A stretch of DNA of 64,000 nucleotides from an uncultured Roseiflexaceae bacterium (GTDB lineage: Bacteria > Chloroflexota > Chloroflexia > Chloroflexales > Roseiflexaceae): assembly GCA_937988885.1 (NCBI GenBank), contig CALKHR010000098.1, positions 48,945-112,944 on the forward strand, given 5' to 3'. The first letter of the stretch is position 1. Each line of letters opens with the position of its first letter. The notes below the pieces were generated by a model. That model was not told the origin of the DNA. It made no database searches and saw only the letters and a program-made list of their open reading frames with translations. This document shows, piece by piece, positions 35,043-42,885 of the stretch. Made by a program: the position numbers and the translations under genes.

Positions 35043-35882
35043 ATGGCATCTTCGGCCAATGAATCGTTTCTTGATCGCATTCTTGATCATAAACGAACGG
35101 AAATTGCACGTCAGCAAGCAAAAATTCCGCTCGCTCAGCTTGAAGCCAAAGCTAAGACGATCTCGCCCCCGCGCGATTTCGCTGCCGCCTTGCGCAAGCC
35201 CGATCGCACCGCGCTGATCGCGGAGGTGAAGAAGGCTTCGCCCTCCAAGGGCTTGCTGCTCGAAAACTTCGATGCCCTAGCGATCGCTGCCACCTACGCC
35301 CGCAATGGCGCTGCTGCGATCTCGGTGTTGACCGATCAGCGCTTCTTCCAAGGCAGTTTGAAATATCTCGAAGGCATTCGTGAGCAGTTCGAAAGCGCCG
35401 CCTGGAAGGGCTATCAGCCGCCGTTGCTGCGCAAAGATTTTATCCTCGACGCCTACCAAGTCTACGAGGCGCGCGCCTACGGTGCCGATGCGCTGCTGCT
35501 GATCGTAGCCGCGCTCGATGATCGGACGCTCGTTGATCTGCTGGAACTGACCCATGCGCTCGGCATGCAGGCGCTGGTGGAGGTTCACGATGAGGAGGAG
35601 TTGGAGCGCGCGCTGGCGGCGAACGCGACGATCATTGGCGTCAATAACCGCGATCTACGCACCTTTGTGACGACGCTGGAGACCACCGAGCGTATCGCGG
35701 CGCGTCTGCCCGCCACCGATCGCCCGATCTTGGTGAGCGAGAGCGGCATCTTCACAGCTGCCGATGTGGCGCGTGTGCGTGGATTAGGTGCGGATGCCGT
35801 GCTTGTGGGCGAGGCGTTGGTGAAATCGCCCGATATTGCTGCGAAAGTGCGCGAACTCGCTGGTGAAGCTGTAACTGTGTAG
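35043..35882 (+). CDS. trpC: Indole-3-glycerol phosphate synthase
   Basis: Closes the indole ring from carboxyphenylaminodeoxyribulose phosphate in tryptophan synthesis. A TIM barrel of 279 residues with LIAEVKKASPSKG (catalytic Lys), PLLRKDFILDAYQVYEARAYGADALLLI, the GVNNRDLRTF strand and the VSESGI phosphate-binding motif. ATG 35043 follows AGAGGA; a TTG seven codons upstream is less likely. No other trp gene is near, so it stands alone here. Confidence 0.96.
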   Translation: MASSANESFLDRILDHKRTEIARQQAKIPLAQLEAKAKTISPPRDFAAALRKPDRTALIAEVKKASPSKGLLLENFDALAIAATYARNGAAAISVLTDQRFFQGSLKYLEGIREQFESAAWKGYQPPLLRKDFILDAYQVYEARAYGADALLLIVAALDDRTLVDLLELTHALGMQALVEVHDEEELERALAANATIIGVNNRDLRTFVTTLETTERIAARLPATDRPILVSESGIFTAADVARVRGLGADAVLVGEALVKSPDIAAKVRELAGEAVTV

Positions 35883-35934
35883 AATGGCCGTAGAGTACTT
35901 CGTTTTAGGCTGAAGAGGAGCACACGATTCAAAA

Positions 35935-36447
35935 ATGAAATGTGAAGTTTGCGACATGGAACTTGAGGAGGATGGGATCTTCTGCCCCAATTGCGGCACA
36001 CGCGTGGTGCGAACGTCGAGTGCGGGTGCGGCTACGGTGATGCTGCCTTCGAATCAGGCGCCAGCCGCCTCGCCGCCGCCCTACGTCTCTGAGACACCTC
36101 CGGCATACACGCCGCCTGTTAGTCAATCTAACTTGCCAGCGCCACAGCAGCCGTATGCCCCCTCGCCCTTCTATTCCATTCCTGTCGCTCCAACTACGAG
36201 CACTGCGGCGGTCATCAGCCTGATTATGGGCATTCTCTCGTGGTGTGGTTTGGTGTTCATCGGCACGTTTGGCGCGATCATCGCTGGGCATATGGCGCGC
36301 CGTGAGATCCAGAACTCGAACGGCCAAGTGAGTGGAAATGGCCTGGCATTGGCTGGCTTGATTCTGGGCTACCTTAATCTCGCACTGTTGCTATTGATGT
36401 GTGCGGCGTTCTGTTTCTTGATATGGCTCGGCGCCGCTCTCGAATAG
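35935..36447 (+). CDS. Zinc-ribbon / DUF4190 membrane protein
   Basis: A 170-residue protein with three parts. A zinc ribbon at residues 3-23 (CEVC...CPNC) comes first, then a Pro/Ala-rich linker of about 60 residues, then a DUF4190-type module with two membrane helices (AVISLIMGILSWCGLVFIGTFGAIIAGHMARREI; GNGLALAGLILGYLNLALLLL). The middle loop with GHxARxEI is the family signature. The function is unknown. Confidence 0.8.
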   Translation: MKCEVCDMELEEDGIFCPNCGTRVVRTSSAGAATVMLPSNQAPAASPPPYVSETPPAYTPPVSQSNLPAPQQPYAPSPFYSIPVAPTTSTAAVISLIMGILSWCGLVFIGTFGAIIAGHMARREIQNSNGQVSGNGLALAGLILGYLNLALLLLMCAAFCFLIWLGAALE

Positions 36448-36482
36448 CTCCTAGCCTGCTCTAACTGCATCGCTGTAGAGGA

Positions 36483-36516
36483 ATGTGGTCGCTCTGATGC
36501 TTCAGAACGACCACAT
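36483..36516. terminator. Bidirectional hairpin between convergent genes
   Basis: ATGTGGTCG (36483-36491) pairs with CGACCACAT (36508-36516), and TCTGA/TCAGA continues the stem. It separates the DUF4190 gene from the convergent hybrid kinase. Confidence 0.65.
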
Positions 36517-36559
36517 CGCGTTTAGGCATTGATATGTCGCGTAAGCTGCGCGCGACGCA

Positions 36560-38878
36560 TTACAGTGTTTGTAGCGGCTGATTCTCGACCGCTTCGGCGA
36601 TCGCGGCCAGCAGATCCTCGACCTTGAAGGGTTTGTTTACGACAGCCACGGCACCTGCTTTGCGCAACTGCTTGATCTGCTCGGGCGCCACGTGTCCCGT
36701 GAGGATCAGGATGCGGGCCGCAGGGTCGATGGCGCGCAGCCGTTGTACAAACTCGGTGCCGTCCATCCCCGGCATCACCAGATCGCTCAGCACCAGGTCG
36801 AACGGCTCCTCGCAGTAGCGGCGCAGCCCTTGTTGCCCGTTCGAGGCGCTGATCACCTGATGGCCCTGTTGCTCCAGCAAGCGCGCGATCGAATCGGTGA
36901 TGATCGGCTCGTCGTCCACGATCAAGATGCGCATCCCGGTGATGGTGGCGGCATCGATCTGTTTGCCGCGCTGCACCTCGGTCTGATAGATGATCGGCAG
37001 GCGCACCGTGACGGTTGTGCCCACGCCGACCGTGCTCTCGATCGAGATCGTCCCCTGATGATTTTGGATGATGCCGTAACTGATCGCTAGCCCTAGCCCG
37101 GCGCCCGGTGTGGAACTGCCGCCCAACGCGCCCTTGGTCGTCATAAAGGGCTGGAACACCTGATCGAGCAGTTCGGCGGGGATGCCACACCCCGTATCAG
37201 CCACCACAAGCTCGATCTGGCCGTTGTGTTTGCGGAGCGAAATAGAGATTTTGCCGCCGTTCTCGCTCATCGCATCGCGGGCATTGGTGATCAGGTTGAG
37301 GAACACCTGCGCGAGTTGCCCAGGATCGCAGATCGTCGGCGGGACCTCCTGAATATTCTTTTCGATAAAGATGTTGTTTTTGGCAAGTTCGCGCTCGACC
37401 AGGATGATCACATCCTCCAGTGCATCCTGAATCGTGTGCATGCCCCACTGAGGCTCACCACGCCGCGCGAAGGTGAGCAGGCCGCTCGTGATACTCCTGC
37501 CCCGCATACACGAGCGTATCGCCACCTGAAGCGCCTCGTCCTTTTCAGCGAGACTGTTGCTGCTCAGCCCCAGTTGCGCGTAGCCGAGAATACCCGCCAA
37601 CAAGTTGTTGAATTCGTGTGCGATGCCCGCCGAGAAGGTGCCGAGCGCCGCAAGTTTGGAGGAGCGGATCAGCTCATCCTGCTTGAGGCGCAACTCCTCG
37701 AACAGCCGAGCGTGCTCCATGGCGAGCGTAGCCTGCGCCGCGAACGACATCAGCACGCGGCGATCGTCCTCGGCCAGCATGATCGGGTGGTCGAGCGCCA
37801 GGCAGATGCCACCCAGCACCTGTTGTTCGAGCGCCAGCGGGATGATCACCAGCGCCTGCCAGTTCGTGTTGGCGGCGTGATGCAGGTGCGCCATGCTCTG
37901 TGCATTCAGCACCCGCAGCCCTTTGCGGATCTCGATGGCGTAGGCCGAGGCGTCCCACTCGAAATCGGGTTCGATGCCGTTGGCCGCTACCAAATGCGCT
38001 CGGCGGTTGTCGAGCACGATCACCCAACTAGCGGAGGCTTCGAGCAGGGCGGCGAGCCGCGTGCTCACCGTTTTGAGCAGCGGCATCGCATCGAGCGACG
38101 CGATCATCGCTGTGGCGGCATCCTGGAGGCGTTCGAGCTTACTGGCCAGTTGCTGCGATTCGTGGGCGAGTTCTTTGTTGCGGCGACTCTCGGCCTGCCA
38201 ATCGGCCAGCGCCTTGAACGACCGTTGCGCCAGAAACAGGGGGATCAGGGCGGGCAGCGTCAACCAGGTGTCGATCGCCCACAGCGCGGCCAATACCGCT
38301 CCCAAGGGCAGCGTGATGAAATGAATCCACTGAACGACTTGATAGCTGTCGCGATAGACTTCGAAGAGCGGTCGTTCGGAAGCGAGGGCGATGATCGTGG
38401 CGACGAGCAGCGTGTTGAGGAGGTAGTAGGTTCCGCCCACAAGGATCAGCGCCACCAAGCCGTGCGGCCCACTGAACGGCAGCGCGTCGGGCGGCATAAT
38501 CACCTGATACACGACCCACATCATGACGTAGGTGATCACACGGGCCGAGGCATTGAACAGGCTGCGGTACCAAGCCCGTTCGCGTTTGATCAGGTCAACG
38601 ATAAATGTGCCGCATACAATCACAAGCGCGCCGCTCAACCCGCTGATCGCCACCAGGAAGATCATCGGCGCGTCGGCGATCGTCATTGAGACGGGCTGCT
38701 CATCACCGATCTTGAACTCGACATAATCGGTAAAGACATAGACAACGAGCCATAGCAGCAGGAGGGAGAGCTCGACTGCGCTGAATGAAGCGCTTTGGAG
38801 AATATAGACAATGGATGATGCGGCAATCAGCCACAGCGCATAAAGATACACACGAGCTATACGTGGCAGGGTGCTCAT
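36560..38878 (-). CDS. Membrane-bound hybrid sensor histidine kinase
   Basis: A 772-residue kinase. About six membrane helices fill residues 8-220. A GAF domain follows (about 255-390), then the HisKA box GIAHEFNNLLAG with His421 and an NtrB-type HATPase (LNLITNARDAM, DTGCGIP, FQPFMTTK, GAGLGLAISYGIIQNHQG). A C-terminal receiver domain (about 652-766, MRILIVDDEP, acceptor in LVLSDLVMPGMDG, NKPF) makes it hybrid, so the phosphate probably moves on to another protein. GGAGG precedes ATG 38878. No output regulator is adjacent. Confidence 0.93.
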   Translation of the reverse strand: MSTLPRIARVYLYALWLIAASSIVYILQSASFSAVELSLLLLWLVVYVFTDYVEFKIGDEQPVSMTIADAPMIFLVAISGLSGALVIVCGTFIVDLIKRERAWYRSLFNASARVITYVMMWVVYQVIMPPDALPFSGPHGLVALILVGGTYYLLNTLLVATIIALASERPLFEVYRDSYQVVQWIHFITLPLGAVLAALWAIDTWLTLPALIPLFLAQRSFKALADWQAESRRNKELAHESQQLASKLERLQDAATAMIASLDAMPLLKTVSTRLAALLEASASWVIVLDNRRAHLVAANGIEPDFEWDASAYAIEIRKGLRVLNAQSMAHLHHAANTNWQALVIIPLALEQQVLGGICLALDHPIMLAEDDRRVLMSFAAQATLAMEHARLFEELRLKQDELIRSSKLAALGTFSAGIAHEFNNLLAGILGYAQLGLSSNSLAEKDEALQVAIRSCMRGRSITSGLLTFARRGEPQWGMHTIQDALEDVIILVERELAKNNIFIEKNIQEVPPTICDPGQLAQVFLNLITNARDAMSENGGKISISLRKHNGQIELVVADTGCGIPAELLDQVFQPFMTTKGALGGSSTPGAGLGLAISYGIIQNHQGTISIESTVGVGTTVTVRLPIIYQTEVQRGKQIDAATITGMRILIVDDEPIITDSIARLLEQQGHQVISASNGQQGLRRYCEEPFDLVLSDLVMPGMDGTEFVQRLRAIDPAARILILTGHVAPEQIKQLRKAGAVAVVNKPFKVEDLLAAIAEAVENQPLQTL

Positions 38879-39287
38879 TGCATCCTCCAGAAGACTTAAG
38901 ATGCCTCATTTAGTACTACTAGGTCACAAATGACGGCGGTCGCTATGAAAGCGCTTCAGGAGCGTTAGACGGTTCGTTGTCTATTGAGGTTGTAGAATAT
39001 GTTGTTATTTCGCTCTTTTGATGAGCGAAGTATCGGCTACGACTATTGTAATAGCAAATGCGATTAAAATGCTAGTGTTTGTTCGGTTTAATTTATAGTC
39101 CATGAGGCCTAATTTTGAACAATGGGCAAACATTATCGCTTCGTCATATCCTCAATGATGAAAAGGGAGTGGCGTTATAAGGCTTGTGGGTGCGAAAATG
39201 ACGTAACATTTGTTGTCTTATGGAGAGGGGAAAGCTGATCGTTGATGAACACTGAGGATTCCTTAAAAACTATGTGCGATAAGCAAA
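38879..39287. other. AT-rich gap without a recognised gene
   Basis: About 400 bases between the hybrid kinase start and a hairpin at 39288. The base composition is clearly more AT-rich than the flanks. No open frame with a convincing ribosome site was found on either strand. Confidence 0.6.
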
Positions 39288-39313
39288 AGCAGGAAGGATC
39301 ACTCCTTCCTGCT
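39288..39313 (-). terminator. Terminator after the micro-ORF
   Basis: AGCAGGAAGGA (39288-39298) pairs perfectly with TCCTTCCTGCT (39303-39313), loop TCAC. On the minus strand the stem is followed by TTT, so it would end transcription 25 bases beyond the micro-ORF stop. Confidence 0.7.
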
Positions 39314-39338
39314 AGATGTGGGTTGATATTAACAGCGA

Positions 39339-39437
39339 TTACCATTTAGAATCAGCACCAGCCGCGATTAAAAAGGAAGATAATGCCCCCAAAACGAGAG
39401 CGACTTTCCAATACGCTTGCTTGAGTTGCCATTTCAT
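39339..39437 (-). CDS. 32-residue membrane micropeptide
   Basis: A short open frame of 32 codons, starting at ATG 39437 with AAAGGGG seven bases upstream and ending TAA. The peptide begins MKWQLKQAYWK, then a hydrophobic helix (VALVLGALSSFLIAAG) and the tail ADSKW. The positive N-terminus and single helix predict a small membrane protein. Support comes from the ribosome site, the stop-proximal terminator and its isolation in a gene-free gap. The function is unknown. Confidence 0.6.
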   Translation of the reverse strand: MKWQLKQAYWKVALVLGALSSFLIAAGADSKW

Positions 39438-39619
39438 AGGAGTTCCCCTTTCTGTACGCATAAAAACGGTTAGTACATGAGGTTCACTCCGCTCCGCTTC
39501 GGGCGTATGCTATGCAGCAGTTTGCCCACTGTTGCTGTTACTATCAACCCACATGCAGCAATTTTACCGTTTTTTAATCATTGATGCAAGTGATATCTGC
39601 ACCAATGTAGGTAAAATTG

Positions 39620-40279
39620 TCATACGAACGCGAAACGCACCCATGGATGTTGCCCAGCGTAATGGGGCGCTCGGCAGAGCGCGTCGAGCACCGCGTGAGA
39701 GGCGGCGAGCGCGCTATCCTGCTGCACCGGCGCCATCCCTAATAGGGTCGCCGGTCCTTCGGTATCGTTCAGTTGCGCGAGACAGATTTCGATATCGCCG
39801 AACGGCTGCACGCGCACATCGACCAGTTGCAGCCGTTGTTGGCTGCCCAAGAGCTGATTCAGCGCTTCGACAGTAGCTTCGCCCGCGAGGCTCTCGGCTT
39901 GTTTGTGGCTGTAAGGGGCTTGGCTGCGTCCCTGGCTGCGTTGCTCACCCAACGCCATGGTGATGTGAATAGCCATGTCGTGGGTATCGACGATCCGATC
40001 GAGTGCAAGCAGTTGGATCTGTTGCGCGACCTGTGGTAACTCCGGCTCGGCGATCTGAGCCACGCTGATCTTGCGGTGATCGATGCGTTGACCTGTGCGA
40101 ACGTACACCAGCGATTCCACATCGCGCACCACCTGCTTGGCATTGCGCCGTTGAATGGCGACTACGTGAATCTCGCGGATGTTGTTTTGCGAATCACACG
40201 TTACTCGGGCGCCCATTACACCACGCACCTGCCCAATCAAGCGTTCGAGCGCAGCAGACTCAATCAGTTCACCCTTCAT
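39620..40279 (-). CDS. Conserved protein of unknown function
   Basis: A 219-residue soluble protein. The N-terminal 75 residues read like a small alpha/beta domain: IREIHVVAIQRRNAKQVVRDVESLVYVRTGQ and IDHRKISVAQI. The second half has long strands with helices (TVEALNQLLGS; RLQLVDVRVQPFGDIEICLA). I recall similar open frames in other Chloroflexota and Firmicutes without a known role. AAGG precedes ATG. It is downstream of the DUF5317 gene and probably cotranscribed. Confidence 0.7.
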   Translation of the reverse strand: MKGELIESAALERLIGQVRGVMGARVTCDSQNNIREIHVVAIQRRNAKQVVRDVESLVYVRTGQRIDHRKISVAQIAEPELPQVAQQIQLLALDRIVDTHDMAIHITMALGEQRSQGRSQAPYSHKQAESLAGEATVEALNQLLGSQQRLQLVDVRVQPFGDIEICLAQLNDTEGPATLLGMAPVQQDSALAASHAVLDALCRAPHYAGQHPWVRFAFV

Positions 40280-40351
40280 CCTTTTGCCTTTTCGGTTTCA
40301 TGTTGTCGTCAACACAGGCCTAAGCTTTGGATAGTGTTGCGAACATGAAGC

Positions 40352-40906
40352 TTAAGCGGATGCCTGTGCGAGCGTCGATGCGGGCCGGATTGTGCGATAA
40401 CAGGCTAGGGCAATGCCGAACGTCAACAGCACATCGCCGATACTGTAGACGCCTGCGTATGGGATTGGCAAGATATCGGTCAGGAGCCACAGCCGTGTCT
40501 GCTCTGCGGGCAATAGCACAGAGTTATGGTAGATACCCGCTGCATCGAAGGGTATCACAATGCTCGCGCTACGTAGCGCTTCGGCGGTCACGGGCATGTA
40601 GCCCTGATTAGCGCTGATTGCGATGAGGTTGCAAAGTAGACCAGCGGCCATCCATATCAAGCCAGGAATATGCCGATTGAGAAGGAGCCAACCGACCAAC
40701 AGCAGCATCGAGGCGATATGAAGCCAAGGTACTGCGGTTGTAATCAACGCAACGTTGCGGAACGGTGTGAAAATCAGCAGTTGCAGCACCAGGCTGCCGA
40801 AAACGAGCGATAGCCAGCGCAGTTCGAGGGTCGCAAAGCGCTGAAGGGAGCCACCCTGCAGCAACGCGATGATGATGACGATCGGAATAATTAAGAGCTT
40901 CAACAT
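40352..40906 (-). CDS. DUF5317 membrane protein
   Basis: A 184-residue protein with five to six hydrophobic helices. The family marks are NQGYMPV after the fourth helix (usually NGGxMPV) and the DILPIPYAGVYSIGDVLLTFG end. ATG 40906 is chosen over longer starts because it begins the first helix and AAGG lies upstream. DUF5317 proteins are widespread in Chloroflexota and have no assigned role. Confidence 0.8.
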   Translation of the reverse strand: MLKLLIIPIVIIIALLQGGSLQRFATLELRWLSLVFGSLVLQLLIFTPFRNVALITTAVPWLHIASMLLLVGWLLLNRHIPGLIWMAAGLLCNLIAISANQGYMPVTAEALRSASIVIPFDAAGIYHNSVLLPAEQTRLWLLTDILPIPYAGVYSIGDVLLTFGIALACYRTIRPASTLAQASA

Positions 40907-40948
40907 CGCTTTACCTTGTGGTTGGTTAGGTGGGCTTGCGACAGTACG

Positions 40949-40954
40949 ATTATA
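40949..40954 (-). promoter_or_regulatory. -10 hexamer for the DUF5317 gene
   Basis: TATAAT on the minus strand 43 bases before the DUF5317 start, in a very AT-rich stretch. The -35 region is poor. A small palindrome ACTATT-N3-AATAGT lies just upstream of it. Confidence 0.4.
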
Positions 40955-40974
40955 GCACATACTATTTATAATAG

Positions 40975-41549
40975 TTATTACAATATTTACACCAAATGAG
41001 GTATTCGAAGGTTCAAGTCTATCGGCACAGGCGAATGTGATGTATGCGATACCAGAAGGCAAAACGGGGCAATGTTGGTGCTGTAAAAAGGGGGGAATTC
41101 GAAGGTGAACAGATGATAATGATGCACGCTACACTAATTCGGATAAATGCCTCACAAAGACGGTGATTTCGCATCAAATGGCGATAAAACCGCTAGATTG
41201 TAGTGATTACAAGTCCATGCTCCTCAAGCTAGTCGATTTAGTAATCGGTAGAGGGATCCCCACTCATTCGGGCAGTTGTTGAACTTCACCTCTAGCAGGA
41301 TGCACGGTTTTCTGCTTGTAGCCACAACGATGGGCCGATTCTTGCAGGTCGTTCCCGTCGGGCACAGTGTTTGACCCCTTCTTGCATGGACTTGTGCAAC
41401 TTCCCCACGCTCCTCCCGATATTCCACTACTCGCCGCATCATTCGGGAAATATAGAATGCTTTTACCTCGGCTCGGGTAGTAGTCGTGTTCGCACGGCAG
41501 CGTAACAGCGTACGAATCGGCATTATCCATTGATACAGGAGGTGCTTTG
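40975..41549. other. Gap without a supported gene
   Basis: About 570 bases between the DUF5317 promoter and the glycosyltransferase. Open frames exist on the minus strand at 41224-41559, but they lack ribosome sites and recognisable motifs. Confidence 0.5.
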
Positions 41550-42866
41550 ATGGAGGCATTCATTCACCCGCACCCTCGGCGCTTTCTCTTTACACTTTGG
41601 GAGGGCGGGGGTAATGTTCCGCCCCAAGTGGAACTTGCTCGTCGGTTGGTTCAGCGTGGGCATAGGGTGCGCGTGATGAGCGATCAGTGTAACGAGGCAG
41701 AGGTTCGGGCTGCGGGTTGCTCATTTATCGCCTATACGCGCGCTCCAAGCCGATCAGACACATCCGCCGCTAGCACATTGCTCAAAGATTATGAGGCGAG
41801 TAATCCCCTTCAATCATTTCTGATATTCCGCGATCAAGTGATGATCGGGCCTGCGCTGGCCTACGCTCAGGATGTGTTGGCGGAGCTCCAGCGCGAGCCA
41901 GCCGATGTAGTGGTCGTCAACGATGGTCTGCTTGGCCCGATGATGGCCGCCGAGCAAGCGCGGCTGCCATACGCGGTGATTCTCCCGCACCATTATCTCT
42001 ATCCTACGCCGGGGATGCCACCTCCTGGCCGAGTGACCGAGCCTCCCAGAAATGCTATGGAGCGGGCACGCGATTGGCTGATCAACCAGGTGATTCTGCG
42101 CGCGTTCGATGGTGGGCTTCCGGCCCTCAACGCCGCGCGGGCCGAGCTTGGGCTTCCGCCCGTAGCACACGTCCTGGATCTGATGCACCAAGCCGACCGT
42201 GTGCTCGTTTTGACCAGTCCGGCCTTCGATTTCGCGGCGACGCGCCTGCCACCAAATGTGCGCTACGTCGGCCCAGTTATCAATGACCCGCACTGGGCTG
42301 ATGCACCTGTCTCAGCGGAGGAATCCTTGTCCGCCACCGAACCGCTAGTGGTGGTCAGCTTCAGCACAACGTTTCAGAACCAGCAGCCAGTGGTGCAGCG
42401 AGTTATCAACGCGCTGGGCCAGTTACCAGTGCGCGGTCTGGTGACGACCGGGCCAGCGCTGGAGCCAACGCAGTTTCAGGTGCCGAGCAATGTGCGTGTA
42501 CAGCGTTTCGCGCCCCATAGCGAACTGTTTCCCCGTGCTGCGGCTGTCGTCACGCACGGCGGGCATGGCACCGTTATTCGCGCTCTGGCGTATGGCGTGC
42601 CAGTAGTCTGCCTGCCGATGGGACGTGATCAGCAGGGTAACGCTGCTCGCGTTGTTGCACGGCAGGTCGGTAAAGCGCTGCCCAGCACATCTTCAGAGGC
42701 GGCGATACGTCAAGCCATTCACGAGGTTGTTACCATACCGCAGTACCGCCAGCGGGCGCAACAACTGAGCGCACAAATCGTGAGCGATGCACAGTCGTCA
42801 CAGGCAGTGGCGGAACTTGAGGGGATTGCAGGTCCAACTGAACTAGAGCGGGCGCGCGGCGCGTAG
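41550..42866 (+). CDS. MGT/UGT-like family 1 glycosyltransferase
   Basis: A 438-residue GT-B glycosyltransferase. The N-terminal acceptor domain has FTLWEGGGNVPPQVELARRLVQRGHRV; the C-terminal donor domain has VVSFSTTF, VRVQRFAPHSELFPRAAAVVTHGGHGTVIRALAYGVPVVCLPMGRDQQGNAARV, the sugar-nucleotide signature of macrolide and steroid glucosyltransferases. The acceptor is unknown. The strong AGGAGG favours ATG 41550. It ends 19 bases from the convergent priA. Confidence 0.9.
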   Translation: MEAFIHPHPRRFLFTLWEGGGNVPPQVELARRLVQRGHRVRVMSDQCNEAEVRAAGCSFIAYTRAPSRSDTSAASTLLKDYEASNPLQSFLIFRDQVMIGPALAYAQDVLAELQREPADVVVVNDGLLGPMMAAEQARLPYAVILPHHYLYPTPGMPPPGRVTEPPRNAMERARDWLINQVILRAFDGGLPALNAARAELGLPPVAHVLDLMHQADRVLVLTSPAFDFAATRLPPNVRYVGPVINDPHWADAPVSAEESLSATEPLVVVSFSTTFQNQQPVVQRVINALGQLPVRGLVTTGPALEPTQFQVPSNVRVQRFAPHSELFPRAAAVVTHGGHGTVIRALAYGVPVVCLPMGRDQQGNAARVVARQVGKALPSTSSEAAIRQAIHEVVTIPQYRQRAQQLSAQIVSDAQSSQAVAELEGIAGPTELERARGA

Positions 42867-42885
42867 CAGCCACGAGGGGTAACGG

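Noticed and set aside
39532..39876. A 114-codon plus-strand frame overlapping the 219-residue conserved protein
   Set aside because: The minus-strand protein has a ribosome site and domain-like sequence; this frame is Arg/Ala-rich mirror coding.
41224..41559. Overlapping short frames on the minus strand before the glycosyltransferase
   Set aside because: Two frames compete, neither has a ribosome site, and the composition gives no recognisable domain.
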